A stretch of DNA of 64,000 bases from Gymnopilus junonius (lineage: Eukaryota; Basidiomycota; Agaricomycetes; Agaricales; Galerinaceae): assembly GCA_015501075.1 (NCBI GenBank), contig JADNYJ010000027.1, positions 124,001 through 188,000 of the forward strand. Reading direction: 5' to 3'. The position numbers and the translations under genes are program-made. Shown here one piece after another: positions 23,237 through 35,803 of the stretch. Below the pieces are notes generated by a model. That model was not told the DNA's origin, did no database searches, and saw nothing but the letters and a program-made list of their open reading frames with translations. The stretch's first letter is position 1, and each line of letters begins with the position of its first letter.

Positions 23237-25616
23237 ATGGCCCAACCTGTGAAATTATACGTCTACGATCTCAGCAATGGAATGGCTCGTCAACTGTCTT
23301 TACAATTGACTGGCCGACAGATAGATGGAATATGGTGAGCTGGATATATCGTCTGCGGGATTCCTAAAATCTGACATTGGTTGCTCTTGATGCAAGGCAT
23401 ACCTCCGTTGTTGTCTTTGGAAAGGAAGTTTTTTATGGGCAGGGAATTAGCATAACGGCTCCTGGTCGCTCACATGTAAGAAGCATCAGTTGTCCATCGA
23501 TTCGCTTTGTTTATATTTCTTCAATAGCACGGGACGCCCCTAGAAGTTATAGATATGGGTGAAACTCTGTTAGATGAAGATACCTTTAATGAATACCTGC
23601 AAGAAATTAGGCAACATTATACCGCTGACAAGGTGTTGTATACAAGGCTCTGAAAATTGACGTTATCACTGATACGTTTCTAGTACCACCTTTTAGGTAT
23701 TTAGTTTCATCTACTAGTCGTGCCAGCTCCTTATCTCGGCATAGACTTTAACTGTAACTCCTTTACGGAGGACTGCATCGCTTCTTGACAGGTCAAAGTA
23801 TACCCTCCCACATCAAAGGTAAGAACTTCAAAGTAGATTTGTACTCATACTGATTTTCTTGAGATAGATCTTCCACGCGATTTCTTAACAACCCCCTTCG
23901 GCGCTGCATTACGCCCCACGATTGATGCTATGTATCGGCGCCCCGCTCCAGGAGTTGTACCTCCTCCAGCCGCTTCTGCTGTTACCGCATCAAACCCTGC
24001 TCTAGCATCGTCAATTCTCCAGGCAGTCGCTGCACAGGCACAAGCAAATGGAGCACACGCTGGTGTACCAGCCACTGAGACGCTTACGTCTCCGATTCAT
24101 ATTATCACCAACCCTACTTCGTTCAATAATTTCTTGAAGAACCACAGAGCGGCTGTGGCTTTCTTCACTGACGAAACATGTGCACCCTGCAAGATGATTG
24201 AGCCTGTATTTGACCGTCTCTCTGAAGAGAAAGGAGGCAGCAATGGCGCTGCGTTTGCGAAGATCGATATTGAAGTAGGTATGGGACAGGCCCTCGCTGC
24301 TGAGTGGCATATTCGGGCGACGCCTACATTTATGTTTTTCTTGGACGGAAAGAAGGTAAATCTTGAAATTTATCCTGATTTTCAATTTCATTTACGTTGG
24401 CTTTGTTGCACAGCTCGACGAGCTGAAAGGCGCAGATGCAAACGAGTTGAGGACTCAAATCGATTTATTGCTGTTCCAAGCCTTCCCTCGTAGGTAGTTT
24501 ACCTTTCTTTGTGGCTCCTTTCCTCACCTTTTTCCTTACAGCTCATCCGCATACGTCCCTCTCGGTGCCGGCCATTCAAGCACTCTCCATGAACCCAATC
24601 ATCTTTTCCCAAGTTCCACCAATCGATACTGTACTCACCAAACTGTCCTCTTTCATTGACGAGCAAACATCATGGCCGCAGTCTGCAAGTCAGAAGAAGG
24701 AGGAAGTGAAAGGCGTTATACAGAAGACGGTCCTTCCCTACCTGAAAGCGCGATTCCAGCCTGCAACACCTGCGCCCAAGGCCCTCCCATCTGCTACTCC
24801 TGCCATTTTGACTGCATGGACCCAAGCATCTGCGGTCCTGGCTTCAGTACTTCCCGTCGAATCTCTCTTCCCGCTCATCGACATGTGGAGACTTGCCTTT
24901 TTAGATCCTGCAGTGGGGTCTTGGACGGCTTCTCTGTCCGCACCTACAAGCGACCCTATCGGCATATTCATCCCAATCGCCATCAAAGCACAAGAATCCA
25001 CTTCCAAAGGAGCCAGGAACTACACTCTCACAGTACTCCGACTTCTCTGCAACGCCTTCTCCAGCCCGCTGCTCTCGCAGAAGCTCTTGCGGACGAACGA
25101 GACGCGGGTCAATATCACGGCGTTGCTCGTTCCGAGCTTGTTGCATTCTGACGGGGCTGTGAGAACCGCTGCTGCCAGTGTGGCGTTTAATGCTGCTGCT
25201 GTATTGCAGAAGCAGAGGGTAGGGAGTGTGAAGAGTGGGAAGGGGATCGGGGCCGATTCGGAGGATGATCTGGCTGATTGGGAGGTGGAGCTGGTTAGTG
25301 CTTTGGTGGAGGCTCTGGACAGGGAGAAGGAGAATGAGGAAGTTGGTAAGTACCTTGACTTATATTGTGCATTTTCGGTTCCTGGTCCTGATTTTTTTCC
25401 CGTCTAGTTCATCGTCTCACGGCAGCCCTGGCATTCTTCGTTCGCCTCTCGCCGCATTACGAGAGCCAGGTCAGGCCTTTGCTTGAGGTCCTGCAGAGCA
25501 GAGATATTCTCAAGGGCAAGCTGGCAAAGGGAGAAGGATGGAACGCTGATGGGGGGATTGCGAAGAAGGATGTAAAGAAGCTTGTGGAAGAGGTCGCAAC
25601 GAAGTTGTGTCCGTGA
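23237..25616 (+). CDS. PPPDE (DeSI-type) isopeptidase-thioredoxin-PUL fusion protein
   Basis: Three-domain protein. N-terminal PPPDE cysteine-peptidase domain (about residues 1-140): the His in [11 protein letters not shown], split by an intron near 23335, and the Cys in FNCNSFTED form the expected catalytic pair; relatives remove SUMO or ubiquitin. Then a thioredoxin domain with CAPC in [17 protein letters not shown] and the cis-Pro segment RATPTFMFF. The C-terminal alpha-helical PUL domain (from about 24580, [17 protein letters not shown]) resembles the Cdc48/p97-binding PUL module of Doa1/PLAA. Stop at 25616. An Ala-rich linker lies between PPPDE and thioredoxin. This domain order is known in fungi, but its substrates are not known to me. 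All visible exons join in frame. Confidence 0.88.
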
Positions 25617-25957
25617 TTTATTTTTCTTCTTGTTCGAGCCAAATGCTTCATGTCGGGGGGTTTGTACTGCTAGATCAGATTTGTTGATTATACAAGATAT
25701 TGCTTTCGACTGCGTGGACAGCTCCGACGAGAAAATTCCGACTTAGAACTTCTGCTGGCAGGCTGCATGTTCGTAATGAAAAATATGTGGTATGATTTCA
25801 AAGTATGGGTATTTTGGAGATAAATAGAGCAGAACAAAGCAGACGGTCTGATAGCAGCACACAGAATAAGGGAGCGATATAGGAATCCATCAAATCAATT
25901 ATAGGTTTCCACAGAAGGAAAGCACATTGCAGAGTTCATGGGGTGATAATTTACTGC
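25617..25957. other. Intergenic, convergent 3' ends
   Basis: 340 bases between the stops of the PPPDE-thioredoxin-PUL gene and the sterol isomerase gene, presumably two 3' UTRs. Nothing else recognised. Confidence 0.5.
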
Positions 25958-26892
<935 letters not shown>

Positions 26893-28314
26893 CTTCAACT
26901 TGGATGTGGAGTGTCGACGGGGAGGTCAGAAGAGACGTGAGGATGTGTGAATTGACTGCCTAATCGGACAAACTTTATTTATGTAATGCTATTTTTAGAG
27001 GCACGCAGCTTAGATCGATGCATCCAAATACCCACACATACACCCACAATTATGCACCTCATTCTTCCACCATTAGAAGCTGCGCCTTCTTAGTTCGCTT
27101 TTGCATAATCTACCTTCAAGTCGTCCCTTGTTTCAGCCTTCTCCGGACAGTCTTTGGGTGTTAGCCCCGAGGATGGTGGTGTCATTGATCATTGATTCTC
27201 GAGGGTAAGAGGTCGTTGATCTGAATATTCGCCTCAGATTTGGAGGAGACGTCAGCCGCGAGTCACATTAGTCAAGGCGGGAGGTCGACAACCGTAATGA
27301 TGTCGAAGGTGAGCCGTCGAACTTGTCTGTCTTTCTTTCTCTTCTTTCTCGATCATGTAATGTTGGCTGCTGCTGCGAAGTTTCTGGGATTCGAAGAGTT
27401 CAGCTAAATGTGCTTTTGGTCTTTGAACCATTGAGTTGTCATTGCAGACATCCATTGACGTTGTTGGCGTCGCCTGTGGTTGCATCTTTCTGGGCGAGGT
27501 AAGACTGCCGACTCTGCACATCCATTCCCATGACGCAAACGGCAACCGTCAGTATCTCTTTGGAGAGACAGATTCCTTAATGTTCAATAAAAATCGTTCT
27601 CGGAGCTAGTATTAGCTGTTCCAGAGTTCGGTTGCAGTTGATGAACCTGTCGAAATCGTTCTGTCTCTCCAAAACGGAAATTGGATGGTCAATGAACTGC
27701 GGTTATTACATGGCTTTCTGGGCTCCCAAATGCACCTGCCGTCTGGAGTTTGGTCCAGCCAAGTGCGTGATGTGTATAACAGCCTTCAAGTTGGATTGAA
27801 GTCCAGCCTTGTCTGTGTTTCGACATGTAAATTCTCACTTGGGACCTGAAGAAGAGGATGAGGGCCATGATGAACTATGCGGCTAGTAGATAACCAGGTC
27901 AAATGAACAGTTAAGGGACAAGCCTTGCTCTGAATGGAACGAAGAATTGCTCCTGAAACTGGTCTGACAATGACCATCTGCATTCGTTGTTTGGATAGAT
28001 GTGGTTATGGACGGTTCAAAGAAGGCAAAAGATTCAACAGCCAACAAGTCGGTTGGTGGTAGGCCATGGACATCTTTGCGATACAGCCTCAGTTTCTTGG
28101 ACCAGAGGGGATTGGAAAGAGTCGCCGAAAGGCAGGGTAAGTATTTTGCAGAGGGTTGTGTTATCAGATTGGTCGCTGCGGGTGAGTAGGATAGGAAGGA
28201 TGAGAATCGGGCCTTGCCTGATGCATTTAAGGTGATGGGCAATTGGAACCACAGCATCAGGCCCAACTTCACGTCGTCCTCCGAAAAAATCAACGAGATT
28301 GGTGATAATCAGCA
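26893..28314. other. Long intergenic region, no supported gene
   Basis: About 1.4 kb between the sterol isomerase start and the stop of the kinase-like gene. Open frames on both strands overlap one another (27883-28293 on -, 28001-28189 on +). The plus frame with LDQRGLERVAERQGKYFAEG looks mildly protein-like but has no plausible start, partner exon or family match I recognise. Confidence 0.4.
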
Positions 28315-29616
28315 TTATACGCGGTCATAATCGTAGTCCTCATCTTCACCCAACCCCGCATCTGGCCTATCGAAGTAGTGCTGAAGAACATCTGGAGAAA
28401 GACTAAGCCTGATATCTTTTAGGCGGCCTAATGCTTCTTCCGCTGTTGGGCGGTTAGCTGAATCGTCGGCACGCATGTCTTCGAATAACTCGATTAGTTC
28501 AGGAACCACTTCGATACGCTATATCGCGGAAGGTTAGAATATACGAAAGTAGATCTTTCGACGACTTACTCCAAATAGTTGTAGAAAGCTACAGCTGAGC
28601 TGCCATACATCAGCCTTGAACGGACAATATGGACCACTGCGACGCATTTCTAGAGGTACTAGTCGCCTGTATTCCTCGAAATCGAGCAGAGGCCCAACGA
28701 CAGTGCATGTGGCAGTGTCGGCATCTGGAGGAAAGCATACACACCACTCAAAGTCGATGATCTAGTACCGAGACTTCAGGAAGGGTACGTAGGTTTTCGA
28801 CTTGTAGGTTCGCCAAGAGCTGAGAAAGTTGCTGGGGAAGAGGTCCTGTTGACGGACGTAAGCGTGCCACCGAGTGTAATTTAGCGGATTGAATATCTTA
28901 CGTGGTGGGCTACGTGATGCTCATGCAGGAATGCTACTCCCTTTCAAGGTACGTTTGTGAATAGAGCAAGTTCCAGGAATAAATGAACATAACTGACCTC
29001 AATGATTTGGCTCAAAAAGTCTAAAATGTTTCCTACAGACACAAACCAAACCATGTCGCACCAGCGACCAACCATGGGGAATACTCCGAATACAAAATTA
29101 TCATGACGCAGCCATTCGAGAACTGGAAGTGCATGGTTACTATCTGAAGCAGCGTTTGCGCCTCTTGCAGCGAGTTCCATCACCTGAACAACGTTTCTGC
29201 CAGTTACGCCGTCACTGAGAAGAACAATTACGACGTCTCGATTGTCCCTTGTGCGAGCAGCTTTCGGAGACTTTACCAGACGTCAGATTTTTAACTAGCA
29301 AGTTATAAAAAGTACATACCGTAGCTTGCCACCGAAGATCAGTCGGACCCTTCTCGTCAACTTCATAACTGAAGCTATCCGGTGTGCGAGCTTCCTCATT
29401 GGGTGGTAATTGTTCAGTGGGTAGCAAACAATGGCGTTTCCAAAGTATATATCCAGAAGAGTAGAAAAATTTTTGATAAGAGGACCAATCTCTTGATATC
29501 TGGCTATGTAATCTATGTAATTGCCGTCTAAACTCTGCCACTCTTGAAGGGTTGAAACCTAGAAACAATGAATATGATAAGTTCAGGCCACTGCGAGTCT
29601 GCGATGGTCTATGCAT
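28315..29616 (-). pseudogene. Basidiomycete kinase-like protein with an in-frame stop
   Basis: Protein-kinase-like fold of a family expanded in mushrooms. Readable parts: FNPSRVAEFRRQLHRLHSQI, LRWQAT, a beta-rich N lobe (VVIVLLSDGVTGRN), ALPVLEWLRHDNFVFGVFPMVGRW, GVAFLHEHHVAHHDLFPSNF (catalytic loop, HHD in place of HRD, with the Asn kept), IIDFEW (DFE in place of DFG), then FKADVWQLSCSFLQLFG and a C-terminal tail ending DEDYDYDRV at 28315. Between catalytic loop and IIDFEW the frame meets TAG at 28762-28764, where relatives have a Tyr. A 27-base intron could remove it but would be unusually short. The 5' exon beyond 29616 (SLK-G junction near 29620) has no ATG I could place. Loss of Arg and Gly in the two core motifs hints at weak or no kinase activity. 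Confidence 0.6.
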
Positions 29617-29841
29617 ACCTTTCAGGGACCATAAATAATACGGATTGCAGATTAAAATAGGTATCTGAATCGTGAAAGTGCTGTAATAACAAAGTTTACT
29701 GTAACTTCTTGGTAACCACTCGCTGAGCGCAGATTTTCTGTGGGATCCACAACGTTGGCTGACTACGCTGAAAATAACTCAGGTAATTACAAACTACCTC
29801 GTCAGCGCGTCAGCTCTTGAGCCTTGAGTGGTGAAGTTACA

Positions 29842-30033
29842 AAATAAGCGGGTACAAAGTACTGCAAGGGGACGCTAGCCGGACTAGCACCCCCTAACTG
29901 CACAAGCAAACCACCGGTGGCACAATACTACTACAAGGAAATAAGAGATTGCGGATAGAGGAAAGGGAAACAAAAAGAAAAGAAAAGGCCAAGAAAAGCA
30001 CGCGTGCGGGGAAACGGCCCACACGGTCCGTCA
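29842..30033 (-). repeat. Left copy of an inverted repeat pair
   Basis: On the minus strand it matches 33101-33279 (plus) over roughly 180-190 bases with many small differences. Shared blocks include tatccgcaa.ctcttatttcc, gtgccaccggt.gtttgctt and gctagtccgg. A third, weaker and partial copy on the plus strand follows at about 30077-30138. The pair encloses the SRPK-like kinase. Could be a MITE-like or LTR-derived sequence; the ends were not resolved. Confidence 0.65.
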
Positions 30034-31001
30034 GCCAAAAACCTGAGATGATGTGAGATCGGCTTTGAATCTCAGCTTTCTTTTCTTTTCCATTTCCCTC
30101 TCTTTCATCCGCAACCTCTTGCACCCCCATAGTATTGATCGTTCAAGCCCGCCATTCTACGTCCTCCTCGCTCACTCATCTCTTTCTGGTCTACCTTCTG
30201 GGGCCCTGTCGAATATGCTCGGACATCCAGTAATCCAATACCACTATGCAAACGATTCTCCTTTATCTCTCCTGCCAGCCGATGTGCTTGAGCCTCATTA
30301 TCAGCGACGCTCAGCGAACATAGAAATTGGTTTTTTTGGTATACAGTGGATACCACTTTCACAGTCGCTCTCGCGCTCTGGTCCGTTCAATGTTGTTTCA
30401 ACATCTGCTTCAAGTGCCACGTCAATGAAGACCAGAAAACAGACGGTTGACCTTACTCAAGTCATGACGAAGACATTAACCAGCAATCTTTTTTCGTTTC
30501 AGGCAATGTTTGTAATGGAAAATGACGTTGATCTATGTAAAGAACACGTCGCCATAGTTTCTTTCAACGCATATTCTTGCTGAAAATTCTCTCCAGTTCT
30601 TCGGGAATTTTACTCGCGCTACTGAGGCAGGAGGAGATATCATGATTCAAAAGTGTCCTACTACTCGACATTTGTTTCATCTGCAGACTCTACAATGTAT
30701 TTGTTCCTTTACGATTTTCTCCTTACTCTAATCATTACTTGAAAGGGCTTGAAATTATTATTCCTTTCCCTCACATTTTGCGTGTCTAATAGGCCGTTCT
30801 CGAGAACATTTGATGACATTGATTTACATAACACCTGCCGTCTCAAAGATCAAACTGCGACAAAATATGATACAACAGACACGTGTCGACAATAGTACGA
30901 CCACTATATTCGTGATACTTCAGATAGGGGCCCTATTAAACGGCATTTTAATGAGTATGCTCTATTAACAAGGCGTCCTTTCAATGTACTCACAGGAAAT
31001 T
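30034..31001. other. Intergenic with partial repeat copy, no supported gene
   Basis: The first 100 bases contain a weak third copy of the flanking repeat. A 176-codon plus frame (30053-30583) starts inside that repeat and is compositionally Ser/Leu-rich with no domain, so I do not call it a gene. The rest is AT-rich without features. Confidence 0.4.
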
Positions 31002-31323
31002 TCAAACAGGAACGTGATGAGTGGTGATATGTTGATCATTCTCCCCTACGAAATCAACAGTAACGTGGTTTAGAACATAACCTTGTCCACCAACATGCTC
31101 GGGCGAGCTAGAACAGCGAAGAAATGAATCAGGATGACTTTCCGGATGATGGTGCATCTACATACCGAATTATGCCTGTCTTGGCTCCTCGAGCATCGAC
31201 GCCCTTGTCTTTGGCGTGAGCAATGACCTTTTCTTCGATGTAGGCCTTTCGGGCTAGGTCACTGCCATAAGGGTTGAGTAACTTCTTCGACCATTTGCAG
31301 GACGATATAAAATAAGGGAGCAC
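31002..31323 (-). CDS. Small protein of unknown function, two exons, 5' end uncertain
   Basis: Exon 1 contains NPYGSDLARKAYIEEKVIAH and KGVDARGAKTGIIR; a GT-AG intron near 31112-31168 joins it to SPEHVGGQGYVLNHVTVDF and a C-terminal ITTHHVPV ending at 31002. Splicing restores a frame blocked by a stop at the exon 1 end, which supports a real gene. No convincing ATG precedes exon 1, so the start or an upstream exon is missing. It lies directly downstream of the SRPK-like kinase on the same strand, within the inverted repeat pair. Family not recognised. Confidence 0.4.
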
Positions 31324-31358
31324 ATGTAATAGGTAGTGTCAAAGAACCTGTTAACGCG

Positions 31359-32917
<1,559 letters not shown>

Positions 32918-33100
32918 TCAGGACCTCAGGACTTAAGAAAGCCAACGTACGTTGTGATGGATGTTGAAAAGGATTACCTCACTTTCCCGCGTTGATCATA
33001 TATCACGCCAACGGTCACGGCCAAGTTTGGAACCCATAATATTAAGTACTAAAGTAGTAGGCTCGGAGCAAGCCCAGCTCCGGCCTGGGAACCAGGAACC

Positions 33101-33279
33101 TGACGGATTTGACTCCTATTTTCTCGGCTTTTCCTTTCTCTTGCGTTTCCCTTTCCTCTATCCGCAACCTCTTATTTCCTTATAGTGTTGTGCCACCGGT
33201 AGTTTGCTTTTGCAGCTGGGGAGTGCTAGTCCGGCCAACGTCCCCCTCGCAATACTATCATGATGTATCCGCTTATCTT
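33101..33279 (+). repeat. Right copy of an inverted repeat pair
   Basis: Plus-strand partner of 29842-30033. It begins near tgacggattt and runs to cgcttatctta. Distance between the outer ends of the pair is about 3.4 kb. No open frame of a transposase lies between them, so any mobile activity would be non-autonomous. Confidence 0.65.
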
Positions 33280-33564
33280 ATAACACCATCAAATGCTGAC
33301 AAGGTACTTAGCTACCTGAGTGCTTGTAACGTAGTCAGCTTATAAATATTACCATTCCTACAAGGCAGTGTACGTTTATGTGTACGCCAGTGTGCGCGCA
33401 CAGTCCGAAAGACTGAATTGAAAATTCTACACCCCATATCATTTAATTTGAGTAAATTACATACAAAAAATTTAGAGCTCGAAGTAAAGTATGGGAAAGT
33501 GAAGACCGATCAATCTAGTTCTGAACATTCAAATTCTGAGCAGGATATTACTTACTTCAGCAGC

Positions 33565-35803
33565 TCAGAGCCTTGACTTCTCAGCCTTCTCAGCCTCCTT
33601 GTCCTTCTTCGCTGCAGCTTCAAACATATGCTTGACTTCGGTCGCAGACTCTGCGAGGTAGTGCTTCAGCACTTCCGTCTGCCTCTTCAAACTCGTGATC
33701 GTCCAGCGAATGTAATCGTCTCCGATGGAATATGATAGGCCATAGCCGTCAGTTACCACTATATCAGGCGTCAGCAAAAAGGCAAAACATCAATACGGGA
33801 TGAAAGGATACTGACCTTCACCATAGCCCCATCCGTCAAAGTAAGGACTGCTAAGTTGACTTGTGCTCAGTTCCCAGTGGTTGGACTTGGAGAAGGCAGG
33901 GTCGGTGTAGATCTCTGGCACCGGTTCGCCTTCCTTGAGAAGCTTCTTCAGACCGAAGAAGTGCCTGTCAACGCCTTGGCCATCCGCTGCCCAGTTGGCG
34001 TATTGGATGTGGCGCGTCGCGGCACGCGTGAAAAGCGTGCGCAGGTGTACAGGGTCCTGCACAAGAAAATTAATAAACTTCATGAAAAGAGAAGGGTGCT
34101 TACAGTGATCTTGGGGTTGAGCATCGCCTCAGCCCAGGCTTTGCTCTCGTTACTCGCGCTGCGAATAACTTCTGTCCGGCCAAGTTGGAACTTGCGTGTC
34201 TGAGCACTCTCGTACGTAACACCAGGGCGATTGAACATCTTGTGGAAGGCCAATTGCTTGGTGAGCTGCGCGGCAGCATCGGGAGAGACCTTGTGGCTCT
34301 TCAAGAAGTTCTTGCCGAAGCCTTCGTAGTGAAGCACCTGCGGTAAGACTGCGTAAGCTATGTGGCCCAGTGGCCAAAAAGTAATGGGACTTACGTGAAG
34401 ATCATGTTGCGAAACAAGTTCGTCGAATCGGTTCTCAGCTCCTTTGACCAGCTCCTTCACCTTGTCGTTGATGTCAAAGACAAGTTCCTGGACTTTGGGC
34501 AAAGAAGAGGCATCGACAGTTTCTGGTCCGAGGTTGACTTTGCCGCTGGTTAAGGAAGCGAGGATGAACTCATTCATTCGTAGGGTAGGAGTGCCGTCCA
34601 TGCAGGAGTGTTCACCCAAGAACGATGAACGACCGTTGTCGAATACGATTACTACAAAACTCGTCAGCTTGAGCTTTTAATTATGAATATATATTTGGCC
34701 TTACGTTGGTGCTTGTCATACCAGCGATTGCGGCCATTTCCTGTCCATGACCCCCAACTAATGTCTTCACGAGTAATAGGCTTGGTGTCGTCCAGAGCGA
34801 GGATGATCATCGCGCCTTCAATCTTCTTAAGCAATTCAGCATTCTTCCCAGAAGGAGACGCTGCCAACAGTGCCTCGCGCGCGTCCGCCCAAAGGTCCCT
34901 GTTATCCGACGTCAAAGCACCGATAGGAGTTGGGTGGGGCGTGGTACCAGCTTGAGAGATGATGTTGTTTAGCTGGGCCTCGAACTCTGCAGCGCTAAAT
35001 TCGGTACCGGCTTCGTTCGCCAATGGGACGAGATAGAAGCGGTTCTTGCGCAAGACAATGATGTGGTTGTTAGTTGCAGGGTCGAATTTTTGGGCGGTGT
35101 CATTGGGCTTGACTGGGTATCGTGAAGAGTGGAAGAGCCACTTGTATGAGGCCATACAGAGCGGTGCTCCGCGAACCTTTTCAGGTTCCAATCGTCCACT
35201 GAAAGAATGTTAGGAAAATGTTAACAGACCACAAAGACAACTCACCTCTCAACGAGTTCTCTAAAGGGCAGGAGTGCCTTGATGAGGCTTGCGGCGCGTT
35301 TAGCCGGATCCCTCCGGAGCTTGTCGTCGAGGTGGACGAAGAAGTAGCTAACGTATACAACCACAGGATCCCTGTATCCCATGTACGCCGCCTCATTCCA
35401 CCAGTCGATTAGCCAGCTGACAGTTTCCGGAGCATCTGCGCGGTCCTTTAGTCTTTTCTGGAGTTCGGTGGCTTGGGGCGAGGAGAGGAAGGTCGAGACA
35501 GCGTTTTTAGTTTTGGAGTACTCTGCAGGAGTAAGCAGAGGCTGAACTGTCTCTAGGTATTTGGCACAGGTCGATTCCAAAGTGGGGATAGGTAATTTGG
35601 GTAGCGAGGCCTGGTATCGTAGCATTGGCGGCGCTGCTGGATCTGCAGAGTAGCCCGCGGGTAGTGCAGGGGCTGAAGATAATTTTCGTACCATTAATGT
35701 TGGAGAAGGACGCTAAAAGTTCGTTAATACACGAAGATTGCATGAAGAAATTGCGACGGACGATAATACGCTTTGATACGTTGGCAGTTGCAAGCCTGAG
35801 CAT
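33565..35803 (-). CDS. CAT2: Carnitine O-acetyltransferase, mitochondrial and peroxisomal
   Basis: Transfers acetyl groups between CoA and carnitine so that acetyl units can cross organelle membranes, for example during growth on fatty acids or acetate. N-terminal exon MLRLATANVSKRIIVRRNFF is an Arg/Lys-rich amphipathic-looking presequence with no acid residue. Core: LPKLPIPTLESTCAKYLE, WLIDWWNEAAYMGYRDPVVV, LCMASYKWLFHSSRYP, GSWTGNGRNRWYDKHQ, the catalytic His in GEHSCMDGTP, RPGVTYESAQTRKFQLGRTE, and GYGLSYSIGDDYIRWTITS. It ends KSRL at 33565, where SRL fits a peroxisomal PTS1 signal. About 640 residues. Exon 1 to 2 joining near 35696 (N-D-P) and all later joins keep frame. One gene with both signals matches the dual-targeted CAT2 of fungi. 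Confidence 0.93.

Noticed and set aside
27883..28293. Overlapping frames on both strands downstream of the kinase-like gene
   Set aside because: Neither strand gives a start, a domain or a consistent exon join.
28762..28788. 27-base intron that would remove the in-frame stop of the kinase-like gene
   Set aside because: It has GT and AG ends but is much shorter than other introns here, and it would delete residues that relatives keep. Left as an alternative only.
30053..30583. Plus-strand frame of 176 codons
   Set aside because: It begins inside a copy of the repeat, is Ser/Leu-rich, and shows no domain or codon structure supporting a gene.
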